This document shows positions 30,362 to 39,089 of a stretch of 41,479 bases of DNA, piece by piece; within the stretch, counting starts at the first letter, position 1; the number at the start of each line of letters is the position of its first letter. Below the pieces are notes generated by a model. The model was given only the letters and a program-made list of their open reading frames with translations, was not told the DNA's origin and searched no databases. The position numbers and the translations under genes were made by a program. Origin of the DNA: a virus; IMG/VR virus record IMGVR_UViG_3300046305_000071, positions 1-41,479 of that record. The stretch is one strand, 5' to 3'.

Positions 30362-33300
30362 ATGGCGACTTATGATATTGTTAAGATGCATTTAAATATG
30401 CATTTTAGCGGAATGAGTGATTCTGTAGAGATAATGAAGATGATTTCGGTAGATAAACACAAACATTATTTAATGTATGAATGTGCGGCGGCTGACAAAT
30501 ATGATATGGTTTTATGGGCGCATCTGTCAAATGACGTGTTGGACTCTATTGGCGCTGTGCGCTCAACTATTAAAGGCAGTCCGCGCGATATGGGAATTGA
30601 TTGTGCAAAGCCTGATTTAAGCAAGGTTTTGCAAGCAAAATATTACGGCATTAATTCGCGAATTACTTGGCGAACTATTTCAACATTTTATATGTATGCT
30701 GACGCATTAAATATTGGCTCAGATGGTAGAATTGTTGTGCATCCGGACCAATCTTCTATTGATAAAGTTTTAGCAATTGCTAATAAAATTAAATTTGAAA
30801 TATTAGATGAAAGCGCTGTTGAAGAAATGATTATTAAAGTATTAAATTTACCTGCAGAAAAAAATGATTATGAATTTAATGAAATTGATGATATTAAAGA
30901 TGCTGTTGAATATTTAGATGATAGCGATATTGAAAATGATAGCGATGATATTGATAGTGAAAATGATAGTGAAAACGATATTGAAAATTCTATTGCGGAA
31001 ACTGATAATATTGATATTGATGAAAATGATAATGTTGATATTGCCGAGAACGACATTGCTAATGAAAATGTTAACATTAATAAAGAAATTGAATTACGAC
31101 CATATCAAACTGAATGCATAGATGCTGTAATCAGCAATTTATATTTTGAAAACGATAATGACGATGCTGACAATGAACAACGAATTGCAAAGTTTCAATT
31201 GGCTTGCGGACTTGGAAAATCTATAATTATTGCAGCGGCAATTAAACGCATTTACTCGATAATGAACAAAAAATATTTAATTCTAGTTCCATCGAGAGCT
31301 TTATTATATCAAATGAAAAGAGATTTTAAATTGGTTGCGCCGGAATTAACCATTGGATTGGTAGGCGATGGCAATAAAGAATTAAATAATAATATTATTA
31401 TTTGTGTTTACAATTCACTAGCGCATGTTATGAACATTGATTTTAATTTAGTTATTGTTGATGAAGCCCATCATTTACAAAATGATAATGTCTGGCGAAA
31501 TATGTTAGATAATTTAAACTGTTATAGATTTGCATTTTTCAGCGCGACATTATACGATGAATATAGTGAAATTGATTTTGGTCGAGATATTGATTTTGGG
31601 GTTGAAAACGGATATTTGACAGATTATGCGTTGATGATTCCTGTATTTCGAGAAATTAGTGACGGAGATAATTATATGAATCAACTGGCAGAATTAATTG
31701 TTTTGCATCCGGAATGGACTCATATTTTGGCATATTGTAATAGTTTAGAATCAGCTAGTCGATTTAATGACATATTAAATAATGCGACTATTCCATCGAT
31801 ATATTTTGACGGGAGTTATAAAATTGCTGAACGAAACAAAATTATTGATGGATTTAATAATAGCAAATATAGGGTCTTATCAACAGTTCAAGTGCTGTCT
31901 GAAGGGTTAAATATACCAATTGCGAATACATGCATTTTCGTTGAACCTAGGAATTCTGCGATTAATGTTGCACAGTGTGTTGGGAGAATTTCACGATTAC
32001 ATTCAACAAAATTAATGTCATATGTTATTTTACCGTCAGTGAATGAAGAAACTGATTTAAAAAGATTTTTAAAATTAATGGGGAATTACGATAAACGGTT
32101 GTATAAAATGAATACGAGCAGGAATGCAAGATTAAATATTATGTATGATTTGGTTACAAAAGATGATAATGAAAATGCTGATAATAATGACAACAGCGAC
32201 AATGAATTGCTATATTTAAAAATCTATGAGAACATTCGCGATATGATTAGCGAAAATTCCGGAAACTGGATGAATAAATATAGTGCATTGATAGAATATT
32301 TAACTATTAATAATAAATTACCAACACGTTCCGATGATAATTTTGGGTACTGGATAACTACGCAACGCGCATGTTATAAAAGACATATAATGCCGACTGA
32401 TCGGATTGAGTTATTAAATAATTTGCAATTATGGGTTTGGAATGCCGCGGATTATGACAATATTTGGATGAATAGGTATAATGCATTAGTAGAATACATT
32501 ACTATTAACAATAAATTACCAAAACAATCTGATAATAATTTTGGAAAATGGATAGCGCGCCAACGCATAGCATATAAACAAAATAAAATGCATATTAGTA
32601 GGGTTAAATTATTAAATCAAATATCGTTATGGGCTTGGGATGTTGCAAATTATGACAATATCTGGATGAATAAATATAATGCGTTGGTAGAATATTTAAC
32701 TATTAATAATAAATTACCAAAACAATCTGATGATAATATTGGAAAATGGATAAATACCCAGCGTGTAGATTACAAAAGAAATAAATTATCGATTAATAGA
32801 ATTGAATTATTAAATAATTTGCAATTATGGGTTTGGGACATAAATTATGACAATATCTGGATGAATAAATACAATGCGTTGGCAGAATATTTAACTATTA
32901 ATAATAAATTACCAAAACAATCTGATGATAATTTTGGAAAATGGCTGCATACCCATCGCGTAGCCTACAAAAGAAATAAATTATCAATTAATAGAATAGA
33001 ATTATTAAATAACTTACCATTATGGATTTGGGATGCTACCATAGATATAAATGCGATTTGGATGAATAAATATGATGCATTGGTAGAATATATCACTGTT
33101 AATAATAAATTACCAAAATATTCCGATAATGTGATTGGAAAATGGATAGTGAAACAACGCCAGGAGTATAAAAATCATAAAACAACCACTGATCGAATTG
33201 ATTTACTTAATAAATTACCTTTATGGGTTTGGGATTCTGCAAATTATGATGATATTTGGATAAATAAATATAATGAATTGGTTGAATATTTAACTATTAA

Positions 33301-33838
33301 TAATAAATTACCAAAACGATCTAATGATAATCTTGGAAAATGGATATCAGTCCAGCGCACAGAATATAAAAAAAATAAAATGCAGACTACTAGGGTTGAA
33401 CTATTAAATCAATTACCGTTATGGATTTGGGATGCTGCAAATTATGATGACATTTGGATGAATATATATAATGAATTGGCGGAATACATTACCATTAATA
33501 ATAAATTACCAAAACAATCTGATAAAAAATTCGGATCATGGATAGATAATCAACGCCAAGAGTATAAAAAAAATAAAATGTCGATTAATAGGGTCGAATT
33601 ATTGAATCAAATACCGTTATGGCTTTGGAATGGCATAGATATAAATGCGATTTGGATGAATAAATATAATGAATTAGTGGAATATTTAACTATTAATAAT
33701 AAATTACCAACACGTTCCGACATAAATTTGGGATGTTGGATAAATACCCAACGCCGAGAGTATAAAAATAATAAAACAACCACTGATAGGATTGATCTAC
33801 TTAACATTTTACCATTATGGAAATGGCTAACCAACTAA
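30362..33838 (+). CDS. SF2 DEAH helicase with eight helicase-associated (HA) repeats
   Basis: This 1158-residue protein has three parts. Residues 1-180 form an unrecognised N-terminal domain, followed by an Asp/Glu/Asn-rich linker (about 185-240). Residues of about 243-600 are a superfamily 2 helicase: ELRPYQTECI, Walker A CGLGKS (282-287), DEAHH (367-371), SAT (394-396), STVQVLSEGLNIP near 515 and QCVGRISRLHS near 540. From about residue 635 to the end there are eight repeats of about 65 residues, each with W.NKY..LVEY.T.NNKLP..SD...G.WI..QR..YK and LLN.LPLW.WD. This matches the helicase-associated domain (PF03457 type), a nucleic-acid-binding module. The function is probably DNA or RNA translocation with extended substrate contacts. 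The high repeat similarity implies recent expansion. Confidence 0.9.
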   Translation: MATYDIVKMHLNMHFSGMSDSVEIMKMISVDKHKHYLMYECAAADKYDMVLWAHLSNDVLDSIGAVRSTIKGSPRDMGIDCAKPDLSKVLQAKYYGINSRITWRTISTFYMYADALNIGSDGRIVVHPDQSSIDKVLAIANKIKFEILDESAVEEMIIKVLNLPAEKNDYEFNEIDDIKDAVEYLDDSDIENDSDDIDSENDSENDIENSIAETDNIDIDENDNVDIAENDIANENVNINKEIELRPYQTECIDAVISNLYFENDNDDADNEQRIAKFQLACGLGKSIIIAAAIKRIYSIMNKKYLILVPSRALLYQMKRDFKLVAPELTIGLVGDGNKELNNNIIICVYNSLAHVMNIDFNLVIVDEAHHLQNDNVWRNMLDNLNCYRFAFFSATLYDEYSEIDFGRDIDFGVENGYLTDYALMIPVFREISDGDNYMNQLAELIVLHPEWTHILAYCNSLESASRFNDILNNATIPSIYFDGSYKIAERNKIIDGFNNSKYRVLSTVQVLSEGLNIPIANTCIFVEPRNSAINVAQCVGRISRLHSTKLMSYVILPSVNEETDLKRFLKLMGNYDKRLYKMNTSRNARLNIMYDLVTKDDNENADNNDNSDNELLYLKIYENIRDMISENSGNWMNKYSALIEYLTINNKLPTRSDDNFGYWITTQRACYKRHIMPTDRIELLNNLQLWVWNAADYDNIWMNRYNALVEYITINNKLPKQSDNNFGKWIARQRIAYKQNKMHISRVKLLNQISLWAWDVANYDNIWMNKYNALVEYLTINNKLPKQSDDNIGKWINTQRVDYKRNKLSINRIELLNNLQLWVWDINYDNIWMNKYNALAEYLTINNKLPKQSDDNFGKWLHTHRVAYKRNKLSINRIELLNNLPLWIWDATIDINAIWMNKYDALVEYITVNNKLPKYSDNVIGKWIVKQRQEYKNHKTTTDRIDLLNKLPLWVWDSANYDDIWINKYNELVEYLTINNKLPKRSNDNLGKWISVQRTEYKKNKMQTTRVELLNQLPLWIWDAANYDDIWMNIYNELAEYITINNKLPKQSDKKFGSWIDNQRQEYKKNKMSINRVELLNQIPLWLWNGIDINAIWMNKYNELVEYLTINNKLPTRSDINLGCWINTQRREYKNNKTTTDRIDLLNILPLWKWLTN
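32260..33837 (+). repeat. Eight coding repeats of ~195 bases (HA modules)
   Basis: Units of 64-67 codons begin near each (N)IWMNKY block. Core stretches such as the one encoding TINNKLPKQSD are almost unchanged at base level in several units, while linkers differ (NYD, DIN or NGID types). Confidence 0.85.
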
Positions 33839-33891
33839 ATATTAATTACTAATAAATAAAAAAAACAATTACTACCCTCCAATTTTTTTAA

Positions 33892-34437
33892 TTAGTCATT
33901 CACTTTGCCAATTAATTCTCCCAATCTAACTTCGAATTCAAAAATAGCATCCTTAAATTTGTCTTCTTCATCCAGCAATTCTTCTATAAATTCCATATTT
34001 ATCGGCCGCGCCTCAATCAAATGAAAAGGGCATTTTATACTCGGCGATTTCAATCCAATAATTTCCCAATATTCAGGCCGAATTTTATTAGCCCCAATAC
34101 TATCGCTTCTCAATGTCGGCCAGCCAACAATTTGTTTATTCAATTCATTTAAAACCCCATAACAATTTGTGCATTTAGAAAATTGCAAAACATCATCTAG
34201 ATTCGGCTGCATATCACGAATTAACTCAACAATTAAATTTTCGTATAACAAACAGCTGCAAAACTTTCTATCTTTTGGCAAAAAGAAATATAACTGCTCA
34301 AATAAGCTGTTCAAATTACAGTCAATTTGTTTAGCCGCTGCATTTACAATTCCGCGCCGTTTTGAATATACAAATTCAGTAATATTGCCACCGCAAGCAT
34401 ATTCAATTCCGCCAAAAGTGACTGTATCAAATTCCAT
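33892..34437 (-). CDS. Unknown 181-residue protein with paired cysteines
   Basis: I do not recognise this protein. It starts MEFDTVTFGGIEYACGGN. Cysteines appear in pairs (FCSC near residue 58 and KCTNC near 90), which could bind zinc, followed by an acidic helical C-terminus (LLDEEDKFKDAIFEFEVRLGEL). It is divergent from the protease gene with a 65-base AT-rich shared spacer lacking ATTGAAT, so both may be expressed at the same, probably late, time. It is convergent with the HA-repeat helicase. Confidence 0.77.
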   Translation of the reverse strand: MEFDTVTFGGIEYACGGNITEFVYSKRRGIVNAAAKQIDCNLNSLFEQLYFFLPKDRKFCSCLLYENLIVELIRDMQPNLDDVLQFSKCTNCYGVLNELNKQIVGWPTLRSDSIGANKIRPEYWEIIGLKSPSIKCPFHLIEARPINMEFIEELLDEEDKFKDAIFEFEVRLGELIGKVND

Positions 34438-34502
34438 TTATAAATCACTCAAAGAAAATTTAACTATATAATATATTAAGTATAATTTTAAACAGTCCAC
34501 AA

Positions 34503-35345
34503 ATGTCGACAAAACCGGAAAGATTTGATCCATATACAGATCCATGTGAATGCTCTTGGACCCTACACGACGAAAATATGGAAGGTCCTGCATTTTGCGC
34601 AAAACCAGAAACTATCGCCGTCGTCGCTGATTTTCTAAAAATTGATGAAACAAACCCCGAAGAAATCATTGACGCCGCAAAAGAAAAATTGCAGTGTGAT
34701 TCAGAAAAATGTGTTTTAGAAACCATATCAAAAGAACTGCCCGCCAACAAACAAAAAATTGTTGAAACTGATTTGGACACTCGATTTAAAATGATAGGGC
34801 CTGACGACACTACTGCGCTATTTAACAATTATCATATTGACAAAACATTATCAGCTTGGGAAAAATTAAATTCAGAATTCAAACATATTCCATTTCAATT
34901 TATTGATTTCAGAGAAAAAAATACTATTCTTGAAACGCTCGATGTTGTGCGATTATATAAAAACGGCGTTAGAATGATTGGTTGCGTTTTAAATACAGAT
35001 TATAGCACAGGTCCCGGAAAGCATTGGATTTGCATGTTTATCGATATGAGAAATTCCGATGAATTTTCAATAGAATTCTTTAATTCGTCCGGCCGCCCGC
35101 CAATTTATAACAATAACGCAATTATGAATTGGATGTGTGAAATCAAAAGAGATATTGAATCATTCGGGAAAATAGCCGTAATTAAAACAAACTCTATTGT
35201 TCATCAACAAAGTAATACCGAATGTGGCCCATATTGTATGTATTTTCTATATAACCGTATTAAAAATGTCCCGTTTGAAAGATTTTCAACCCAACGAATT
35301 CCCGATGCAGATGTTACTGAATTCCGCGAACATCTATTCACCTAA
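34503..35345 (+). CDS. Ulp1/adenain-like cysteine protease (virion maturation)
   Basis: This 280-residue protein is a C48-type cysteine protease. KHWICMFID places the catalytic His at residue 174, FFNSSG the Asn at 194, and QQSNTECGPYC the oxyanion Gln at 235/236 and the nucleophile at Cys241. The His-Asn-Cys triad, its spacing and the chain length closely match the African swine fever virus polyprotein protease pS273R (His168, Asn187, Cys232) and its relatives in most nucleocytoviruses. These cut structural precursors during virion maturation. The N-terminal 100 residues form an extra domain, with CECSW near 15, as in pS273R. The cleavage targets are not identifiable here. The leader is AT-rich without ATTGAAT, which fits late expression. 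Confidence 0.88.
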   Translation: MSTKPERFDPYTDPCECSWTLHDENMEGPAFCAKPETIAVVADFLKIDETNPEEIIDAAKEKLQCDSEKCVLETISKELPANKQKIVETDLDTRFKMIGPDDTTALFNNYHIDKTLSAWEKLNSEFKHIPFQFIDFREKNTILETLDVVRLYKNGVRMIGCVLNTDYSTGPGKHWICMFIDMRNSDEFSIEFFNSSGRPPIYNNNAIMNWMCEIKRDIESFGKIAVIKTNSIVHQQSNTECGPYCMYFLYNRIKNVPFERFSTQRIPDADVTEFREHLFT

Positions 35346-35425
35346 GAACCCATGCGTTCTTAAGATCTCGTGGAACCCCTCAAAAATAAGAACCCATGCG
35401 TTCTTATAATCTCGTGGAACCAATA
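35341..35425. repeat. Element with family A flank and a different hairpin core
   Basis: AAGAACCCATGCGTTCTTA followed by (A/T)(A/G)ATCTCGTGGAAC occurs twice (about 35345-35376 and 35389-35420), separated by CCCCTCAAAAAT, the family A flank. AAGAAC and GTTCTT form the arms. It follows the protease stop directly. Confidence 0.7.
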
Positions 35426-35433
35426 CACTCTTA

Positions 35434-35475
35434 CAATCTCGCCTTGATATTAAAAAATATAATTATATAAACAAA
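35434..35475 (+). promoter_or_regulatory. Leader block copied with the MDTIF genes
   Basis: ACAATCTCGCCTTGATATTA and an AT-rich stretch to the ATG at 35476; repeated almost exactly before the next gene (about 35977-36020). No ATTGAAT. Confidence 0.5.
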
Positions 35476-35958
35476 ATGGATACAATTTTCGATTTAGAAT
35501 CTCTTTTAAAATCAAAATCAATATTATATAGCAACTGTAAAGATTGCAATGAAGCAATCGCAATTATATTAAGAAATGAAGATATAGATGCTGTTTCATT
35601 TCCAAAACAATATATTTTTAATCTGACTGCTGGAAATACATCCAAGGTCGACAATGCTTATGTTTTTGAGTTTATTTTACACAACAATACTGATATAATA
35701 AATATTGAAAATATAACTAACAATTCAGTCGGCGGCGAAATCAAAGTTGAATATTTCGCAGATGATAAAAATCTCGGAAACATTTCTAAATATCCCATAT
35801 TTAAATTAGTATGGTCTCGACACAGTGTGCGCTTAACATTTATTAATAATCCAATTGATACATCAATTGAAGTGAATACTCGGAATTTAATATTAAGCAG
35901 CCCAATATCGAAGTGTATGTTGTTTAATAAATTTACAATTGATGGAATTAACTTCTGA
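35476..35958 (+). CDS. Beta-rich four-copy family, copy 1
   Basis: This 160-residue protein begins MDTIFDLESLLKSKSILYSN. After a helical 45 residues, alternating strands follow (YVFEFILHNNTDIINIENI, GGEIKVEYF, VRLTFINNP), ending FTIDGINF. The pattern suggests a small helix plus a beta-sandwich. Four relatives lie in tandem, in two closer pairs. I know no family. Possible roles range from accessory virion protein to host modulator; nothing in the sequence decides. Confidence 0.8.
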   Translation: MDTIFDLESLLKSKSILYSNCKDCNEAIAIILRNEDIDAVSFPKQYIFNLTAGNTSKVDNAYVFEFILHNNTDIINIENITNNSVGGEIKVEYFADDKNLGNISKYPIFKLVWSRHSVRLTFINNPIDTSIEVNTRNLILSSPISKCMLFNKFTIDGINF

Positions 35959-36020
35959 GTATTGAATGGTCCAATTACAATCTCGCCTTGATATTAAAAA
36001 AATATAATTATATAAACAAA

Positions 36021-36503
36021 ATGAATACAATTTTCGATTTAGAATCTCTTTTACGATCAAAATCGATATTATATAGCAACTGTAAAGATATCGATGAAGC
36101 AATCGCAATTATAGTAATGAACAACTCTATAGATATTGTTTCATTTCCAAAACAATATATATTTAATCTAACTGCTGAAAATACATCCAAGGTTGGCGAT
36201 GCTTATGTTTTTGAATTTATTGTAAAAAATGGTGTTGACATATTAAGTGTTAAAGATATAATGACTGGCCTAGTTGGCGGGGATGTCAAAATCGAATATA
36301 TCGGAGGCGATACAAATTTTGGAAATGTTTCTAAAATTCCCATTTGTAAAGTGTCACATTCACACAATCGTATACGATTGACATTTACCAATAACCCAAT
36401 AGGAACATCAATTGGGATGAATACTCAGAATTTAATATTGGATAATCCAATTAGAAATTTCATAACGAGAAACAAAATTATAATTGATGGAGTCATTTTC
36501 TAA
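36021..36503 (+). CDS. Beta-rich four-copy family, copy 2
   Basis: This 160-residue closest paralog of copy 1 begins MNTIFDLESLLRSKSILYSN. The first 55 residues are almost the same at base level, the rest is more divergent, and the end IIIDGVIF resembles copies 3 and 4. The in-frame TTG upstream at 35988 lies in the copied leader, so the ATG at 36021 is the start. Function unknown. Confidence 0.8.
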   Translation: MNTIFDLESLLRSKSILYSNCKDIDEAIAIIVMNNSIDIVSFPKQYIFNLTAENTSKVGDAYVFEFIVKNGVDILSVKDIMTGLVGGDVKIEYIGGDTNFGNVSKIPICKVSHSHNRIRLTFTNNPIGTSIGMNTQNLILDNPIRNFITRNKIIIDGVIF

Positions 36504-36529
36504 ATGGCGATATTCTAATTTTTTTTATT

Positions 36530-36604
36530 ATAGATAGATTTAAAAAATCTATCGGCAAACTATAAAAAATCTATCAGCAAACTATAAAAAATCTATCAGA
36601 AAAC
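36530..36604. repeat. Triple family B unit
   Basis: A full palindrome GATAGATTTAAAAAATCTATC is followed by CGGCAAACTATAAAAAATCTATCAG-type partial units, three tails in total. The last runs into the leader AAACCATATTAAACATA of copy 3. Confidence 0.75.
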
Positions 36605-36638
36605 CATATTAAACATATATATAATAAATATATATAAA
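36605..36638 (+). promoter_or_regulatory. Leader block of copies 3 and 4
   Basis: CATATTAAACATATATATAA and an AT-rich end to ATG at 36639; the same block precedes copy 4 (about 37146-37179). No ATTGAAT. Confidence 0.45.
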
Positions 36639-37109
36639 ATGAGCAATACTGTTGATTTGAATGAATATCTAAAAAATAAAACAATCTTACATTCCAATTG
36701 TAATTGTTATGATGATGCTTTGCGTTTGCTTATTGTAAATGATAATGTAGACATTGTTTCATCAGATGCGAGCAAAACGTTCTTTTTAGATGATTCTAAT
36801 ACAGTTAAAGATGATGATCGATTTATTTTTAAATGTAAACTGCCAAGCGATGCTGATATTATAGTAATTGATAGTATTTACACAGATCCTCATAAAGCTG
36901 TTGAAATTGAATATATTGTTAACGGAAATAATGTTGGATATGTTTCCAAACTTCCAATTTGCGGCAGATCAATAGTTATGAGATTAACTTTTGTATCTAA
37001 TATTTCAGATATTAGACTTAATATCAATATGAAAAAAATGGTTTTAAATCCTGCAACTAGGCAGTTTATGGTGCAAAATAAAATTATAATTGATGGAGTC
37101 ATTTTATAA
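36639..37109 (+). CDS. Beta-rich four-copy family, copy 3
   Basis: This 156-residue protein begins MSNTVDLNEYLKNKTILHSN. Its second half (about 36909-37060) is almost base-identical with copy 4, while the first half differs at many positions. It shares the DLNEYL/DLESLL start, the (R)LTF block and the terminal IIIDGVIL with copies 1 and 2. Function unknown. Confidence 0.8.
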   Translation: MSNTVDLNEYLKNKTILHSNCNCYDDALRLLIVNDNVDIVSSDASKTFFLDDSNTVKDDDRFIFKCKLPSDADIIVIDSIYTDPHKAVEIEYIVNGNNVGYVSKLPICGRSIVMRLTFVSNISDIRLNINMKKMVLNPATRQFMVQNKIIIDGVIL

Positions 37110-37179
37110 ATGGCGATATTCTAATTTTTTTTATTATCAGCAAACCATATTAAACATACATATAATAAATATATATAAA

Positions 37180-37647
37180 ATGAGCGATCCTATTGATTTG
37201 AATGAATATCTAAAAAATAAAACAATCTTGCATACCAACCACAGTTTTTTCGAGGATGCTTTGCGTTTGCTTATTTTAAATAATAATGTAGATATTGTTT
37301 CATCAGATGCAACCAAAAAGTTCTTTTTAGATAATAGTGACTCTAAAGTTGTTGATAAATTTATTTTTGAATATAAACTGCCAAGCAATGCTGATATTAT
37401 AGTAATTGATAGTATTTTAACAGCTCCGCATACTGCTGTTAAAATTGAATATATTGTTAACGGAAATAATGTTGGATATGTTTCCAAACTTCCAATTTGC
37501 GGCAGATCAATAGTTATGAGATTAACTTTTGTATCTAATATTTCAGATATTAGACTTGTTATCAATATGAAAAAAATGGTTTTAAATCCTGCAACTAGGC
37601 GGGTTATGGTGCAAAATAAAATTATGATTGATAAAGTCATTTTCTAA
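37180..37647 (+). CDS. Beta-rich four-copy family, copy 4
   Basis: This 155-residue protein begins MSDPIDLNEYLKNKTILHTN. The upstream in-frame ATG at 37090 overlaps the previous gene and lies before the copied leader, so 37180 is the start. GYVSKLPICGRSIVMRLTF and following bases match copy 3 nearly exactly. It ends MIDKVIF, followed by the same ATGGCGA(T/C)ATTCTAA trailer as copies 2 and 3. Confidence 0.8.
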   Translation: MSDPIDLNEYLKNKTILHTNHSFFEDALRLLILNNNVDIVSSDATKKFFLDNSDSKVVDKFIFEYKLPSNADIIVIDSILTAPHTAVKIEYIVNGNNVGYVSKLPICGRSIVMRLTFVSNISDIRLVINMKKMVLNPATRRVMVQNKIMIDKVIF

Positions 37648-37658
37648 ATGGCGACATT

Positions 37659-37702
37659 CTAAATAGATTTTTTATAGTTTGCCGATAGATTTTTTAAATT
37701 TT
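37659..37702. repeat. Family B hairpin between convergent genes
   Basis: AAATAGATTTTTTATAGTTTGCCGATAGATTTTTTAAA: two partial family B units in inverse direction to those at 36530. They extend into the last codons of the minus-strand gene. Confidence 0.65.
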
Positions 37703-38017
37703 GCGCGGGTATGATCCTATTAATTCGACATTTGGATTTTCCACATTTCCGCGCAAAACACTTTCATATTCGCCAAGCATTGCAATTTCGCAGTCGTTTT
37801 TCAAGAACGATTCGCGCCATAACGGCTGATTTAAGAAATCGTCCACCCATTCCTTGCAAACACTAAAAAGAATATATTTTTTAGTTATAATATTTTTTGG
37901 TTTAAATCCAATACAATTACATGAATTTGGCCCGTTCAAATAATATACAATACAATATTTTCCCGATTTAGTTTCCGCAATCAATTGGTTTAAAATAGTA
38001 GGAACATAAGTATTCAT
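37694..38017 (-). CDS. Unknown 107-residue protein
   Basis: Not recognised. It begins MNTYVPTILNQLIAETKSG and has a beta-rich first half (KYCIVYYLNGPNSCNCIGF) and a helix with CKEWVDDFLNQPLW. The cysteines are scattered. The open frame starts five codons earlier from a TTG; the ATG at 38017 fits the upstream promoter-like ATTGAAT on the minus strand. Confidence 0.7.
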   Translation of the reverse strand: MNTYVPTILNQLIAETKSGKYCIVYYLNGPNSCNCIGFKPKNIITKKYILFSVCKEWVDDFLNQPLWRESFLKNDCEIAMLGEYESVLRGNVENPNVELIGSYPRKI

Positions 38018-38052
38018 TTTTATATATATCAATAAAAAATTATATTCAATAT
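38018..38052 (-). promoter_or_regulatory. Class 1 promoter of the 107-residue gene
   Basis: On the minus strand ATATTGAAT (38052-38044), ATAA, a T6 run and ATTGATATATATAAAA precede the ATG at 38017. It ends just before the stop of the upstream membrane gene. Confidence 0.55.
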
Positions 38053-38054
38053 AA

Positions 38055-38543
38055 TTAAAGACTCGCCGCGATTATACACTGACATATTACGTATAAAATC
38101 GATATAATTAAAAATATATAATATACTTTAACTGCATCTGTATAGAAATCATTTGAAAATAATATATATTTTTTGCAGCTATCGTAGTAACAATTATGTG
38201 ATGTTCCAATAGCATAATCCGTATTCATCGCTTCTATTAAATAGTTTTCATTATCTGACGATTTTGCCGAACGATATGTAAAAATATTTTCCAATTCGTA
38301 CAATGCGAATATATCAAATCTAATATTTACCGCAGAAATCGGATAGATTTCCGAATGTTTAATTATACACTTTCGCGAATCAATACATCGATTCCAATAT
38401 TGTATATCAATCATTGCGGAAATTACTGCGAAAAGTAAAAATGCACATATTGAAACATTTGTAAATAATATAAATATATTTGTTAATTTATGGTTATTTG
38501 CAATAGTCGCATTTAATACGTGAAATTGTTCTACATCGCTCAT
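38055..38543 (-). CDS. Two-pass membrane protein, copy A
   Basis: This 162-residue protein has membrane segments at about residues 20-44 and 135-160. The domain between them carries IQYWNRCIDSRKCI at its start, then FDIFALYELENIFTYRSAKSS, and AIGTSHNCYYDSCKKYILFS just before the second segment. This order is shared by copies B and C. The two flanking membrane segments and conserved Cys suggest a disulphide-bearing lumenal or external domain. The CYYD-type motif before the second helix faintly recalls DUF3592-like proteins, without certainty. Confidence 0.8.
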   Translation of the reverse strand: MSDVEQFHVLNATIANNHKLTNIFILFTNVSICAFLLFAVISAMIDIQYWNRCIDSRKCIIKHSEIYPISAVNIRFDIFALYELENIFTYRSAKSSDNENYLIEAMNTDYAIGTSHNCYYDSCKKYILFSNDFYTDAVKVYYIFLIISILYVICQCIIAASL

Positions 38544-38575
38544 CTTATATATATAAATAAATAGTATTCAATCGT
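38544..38575 (-). promoter_or_regulatory. Class 1 promoter, membrane copy A
   Basis: ACGATTGAAT on the minus strand (38575-38566), then ACTATTTATTTATATATATAAG to the ATG. The ACGATT is also one arm of an inverted repeat at 38570-38590. Confidence 0.6.
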
Positions 38576-38603
38576 AAAAAAATTACGATTAATTGTAAAA
38601 ACT

Positions 38604-39089
38604 TCATATAAATACATTCTTGGGGTTCGATAATAGTAATAATACAAATGGAAGTAATATACATGCTATCATCACGTGTCTGTATATTACATATATATTT
38701 TTCGAAAACAATATATAATCACTATCTTTGTTGTAATAGCAGTTGTGTAAAGTTCCAACTGCATGGGTTGTATTAACTAACTGAATTAAATGTGTCTTAT
38801 CATGGGATGATTTATACATATGATACACGCTTGTTTCATTGTATTCATAAGTTGCAAATAATCCAAATTTAGGTTCCGGATTAGAAATTTGATGTATATC
38901 AACATTTACGAACAGACATTTTTCTTTGGAGACATTATCATGCCAATATTGCACGTTAATAACCATAGTCGTAAAAAGCCATAAATAAACCCCTGAAGAT
39001 ATCAAAAATAACACTATATATACAACTTTGCGTGTCATGAACCTTTCAAGTTTTTGCATAATAGTCTTTCGACCTTCAATAGTTATCAT
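38604..39089 (-). CDS. Two-pass membrane protein, copy B
   Basis: This 161-residue paralog has membrane segments at about 18-42 and 135-157. The loop contains VQYWHDNVSKEKCLFVNVD, FGLFATYEYNETSVYHMYKSS and AVGTLHNCYYNKDSDYILFS. A possible N-glycosylation site (NET, NTT) is visible. The start could be Met1 or Met11 (MQKLERFMTRK); Met1 fits the promoter distance. Function unknown. Confidence 0.8.
   Translation of the reverse strand: MITIEGRKTIMQKLERFMTRKVVYIVLFLISSGVYLWLFTTMVINVQYWHDNVSKEKCLFVNVDIHQISNPEPKFGLFATYEYNETSVYHMYKSSHDKTHLIQLVNTTHAVGTLHNCYYNKDSDYILFSKNIYVIYRHVMIACILLPFVLLLLSNPKNVFI

Noticed and set aside
30918-31121. Ile/Met/Leu-rich small frame inside the HA helicase, a possible membrane peptide
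   Set aside because: It is the frame-shifted reading of the acidic Asp/Asn linker and has no promoter.
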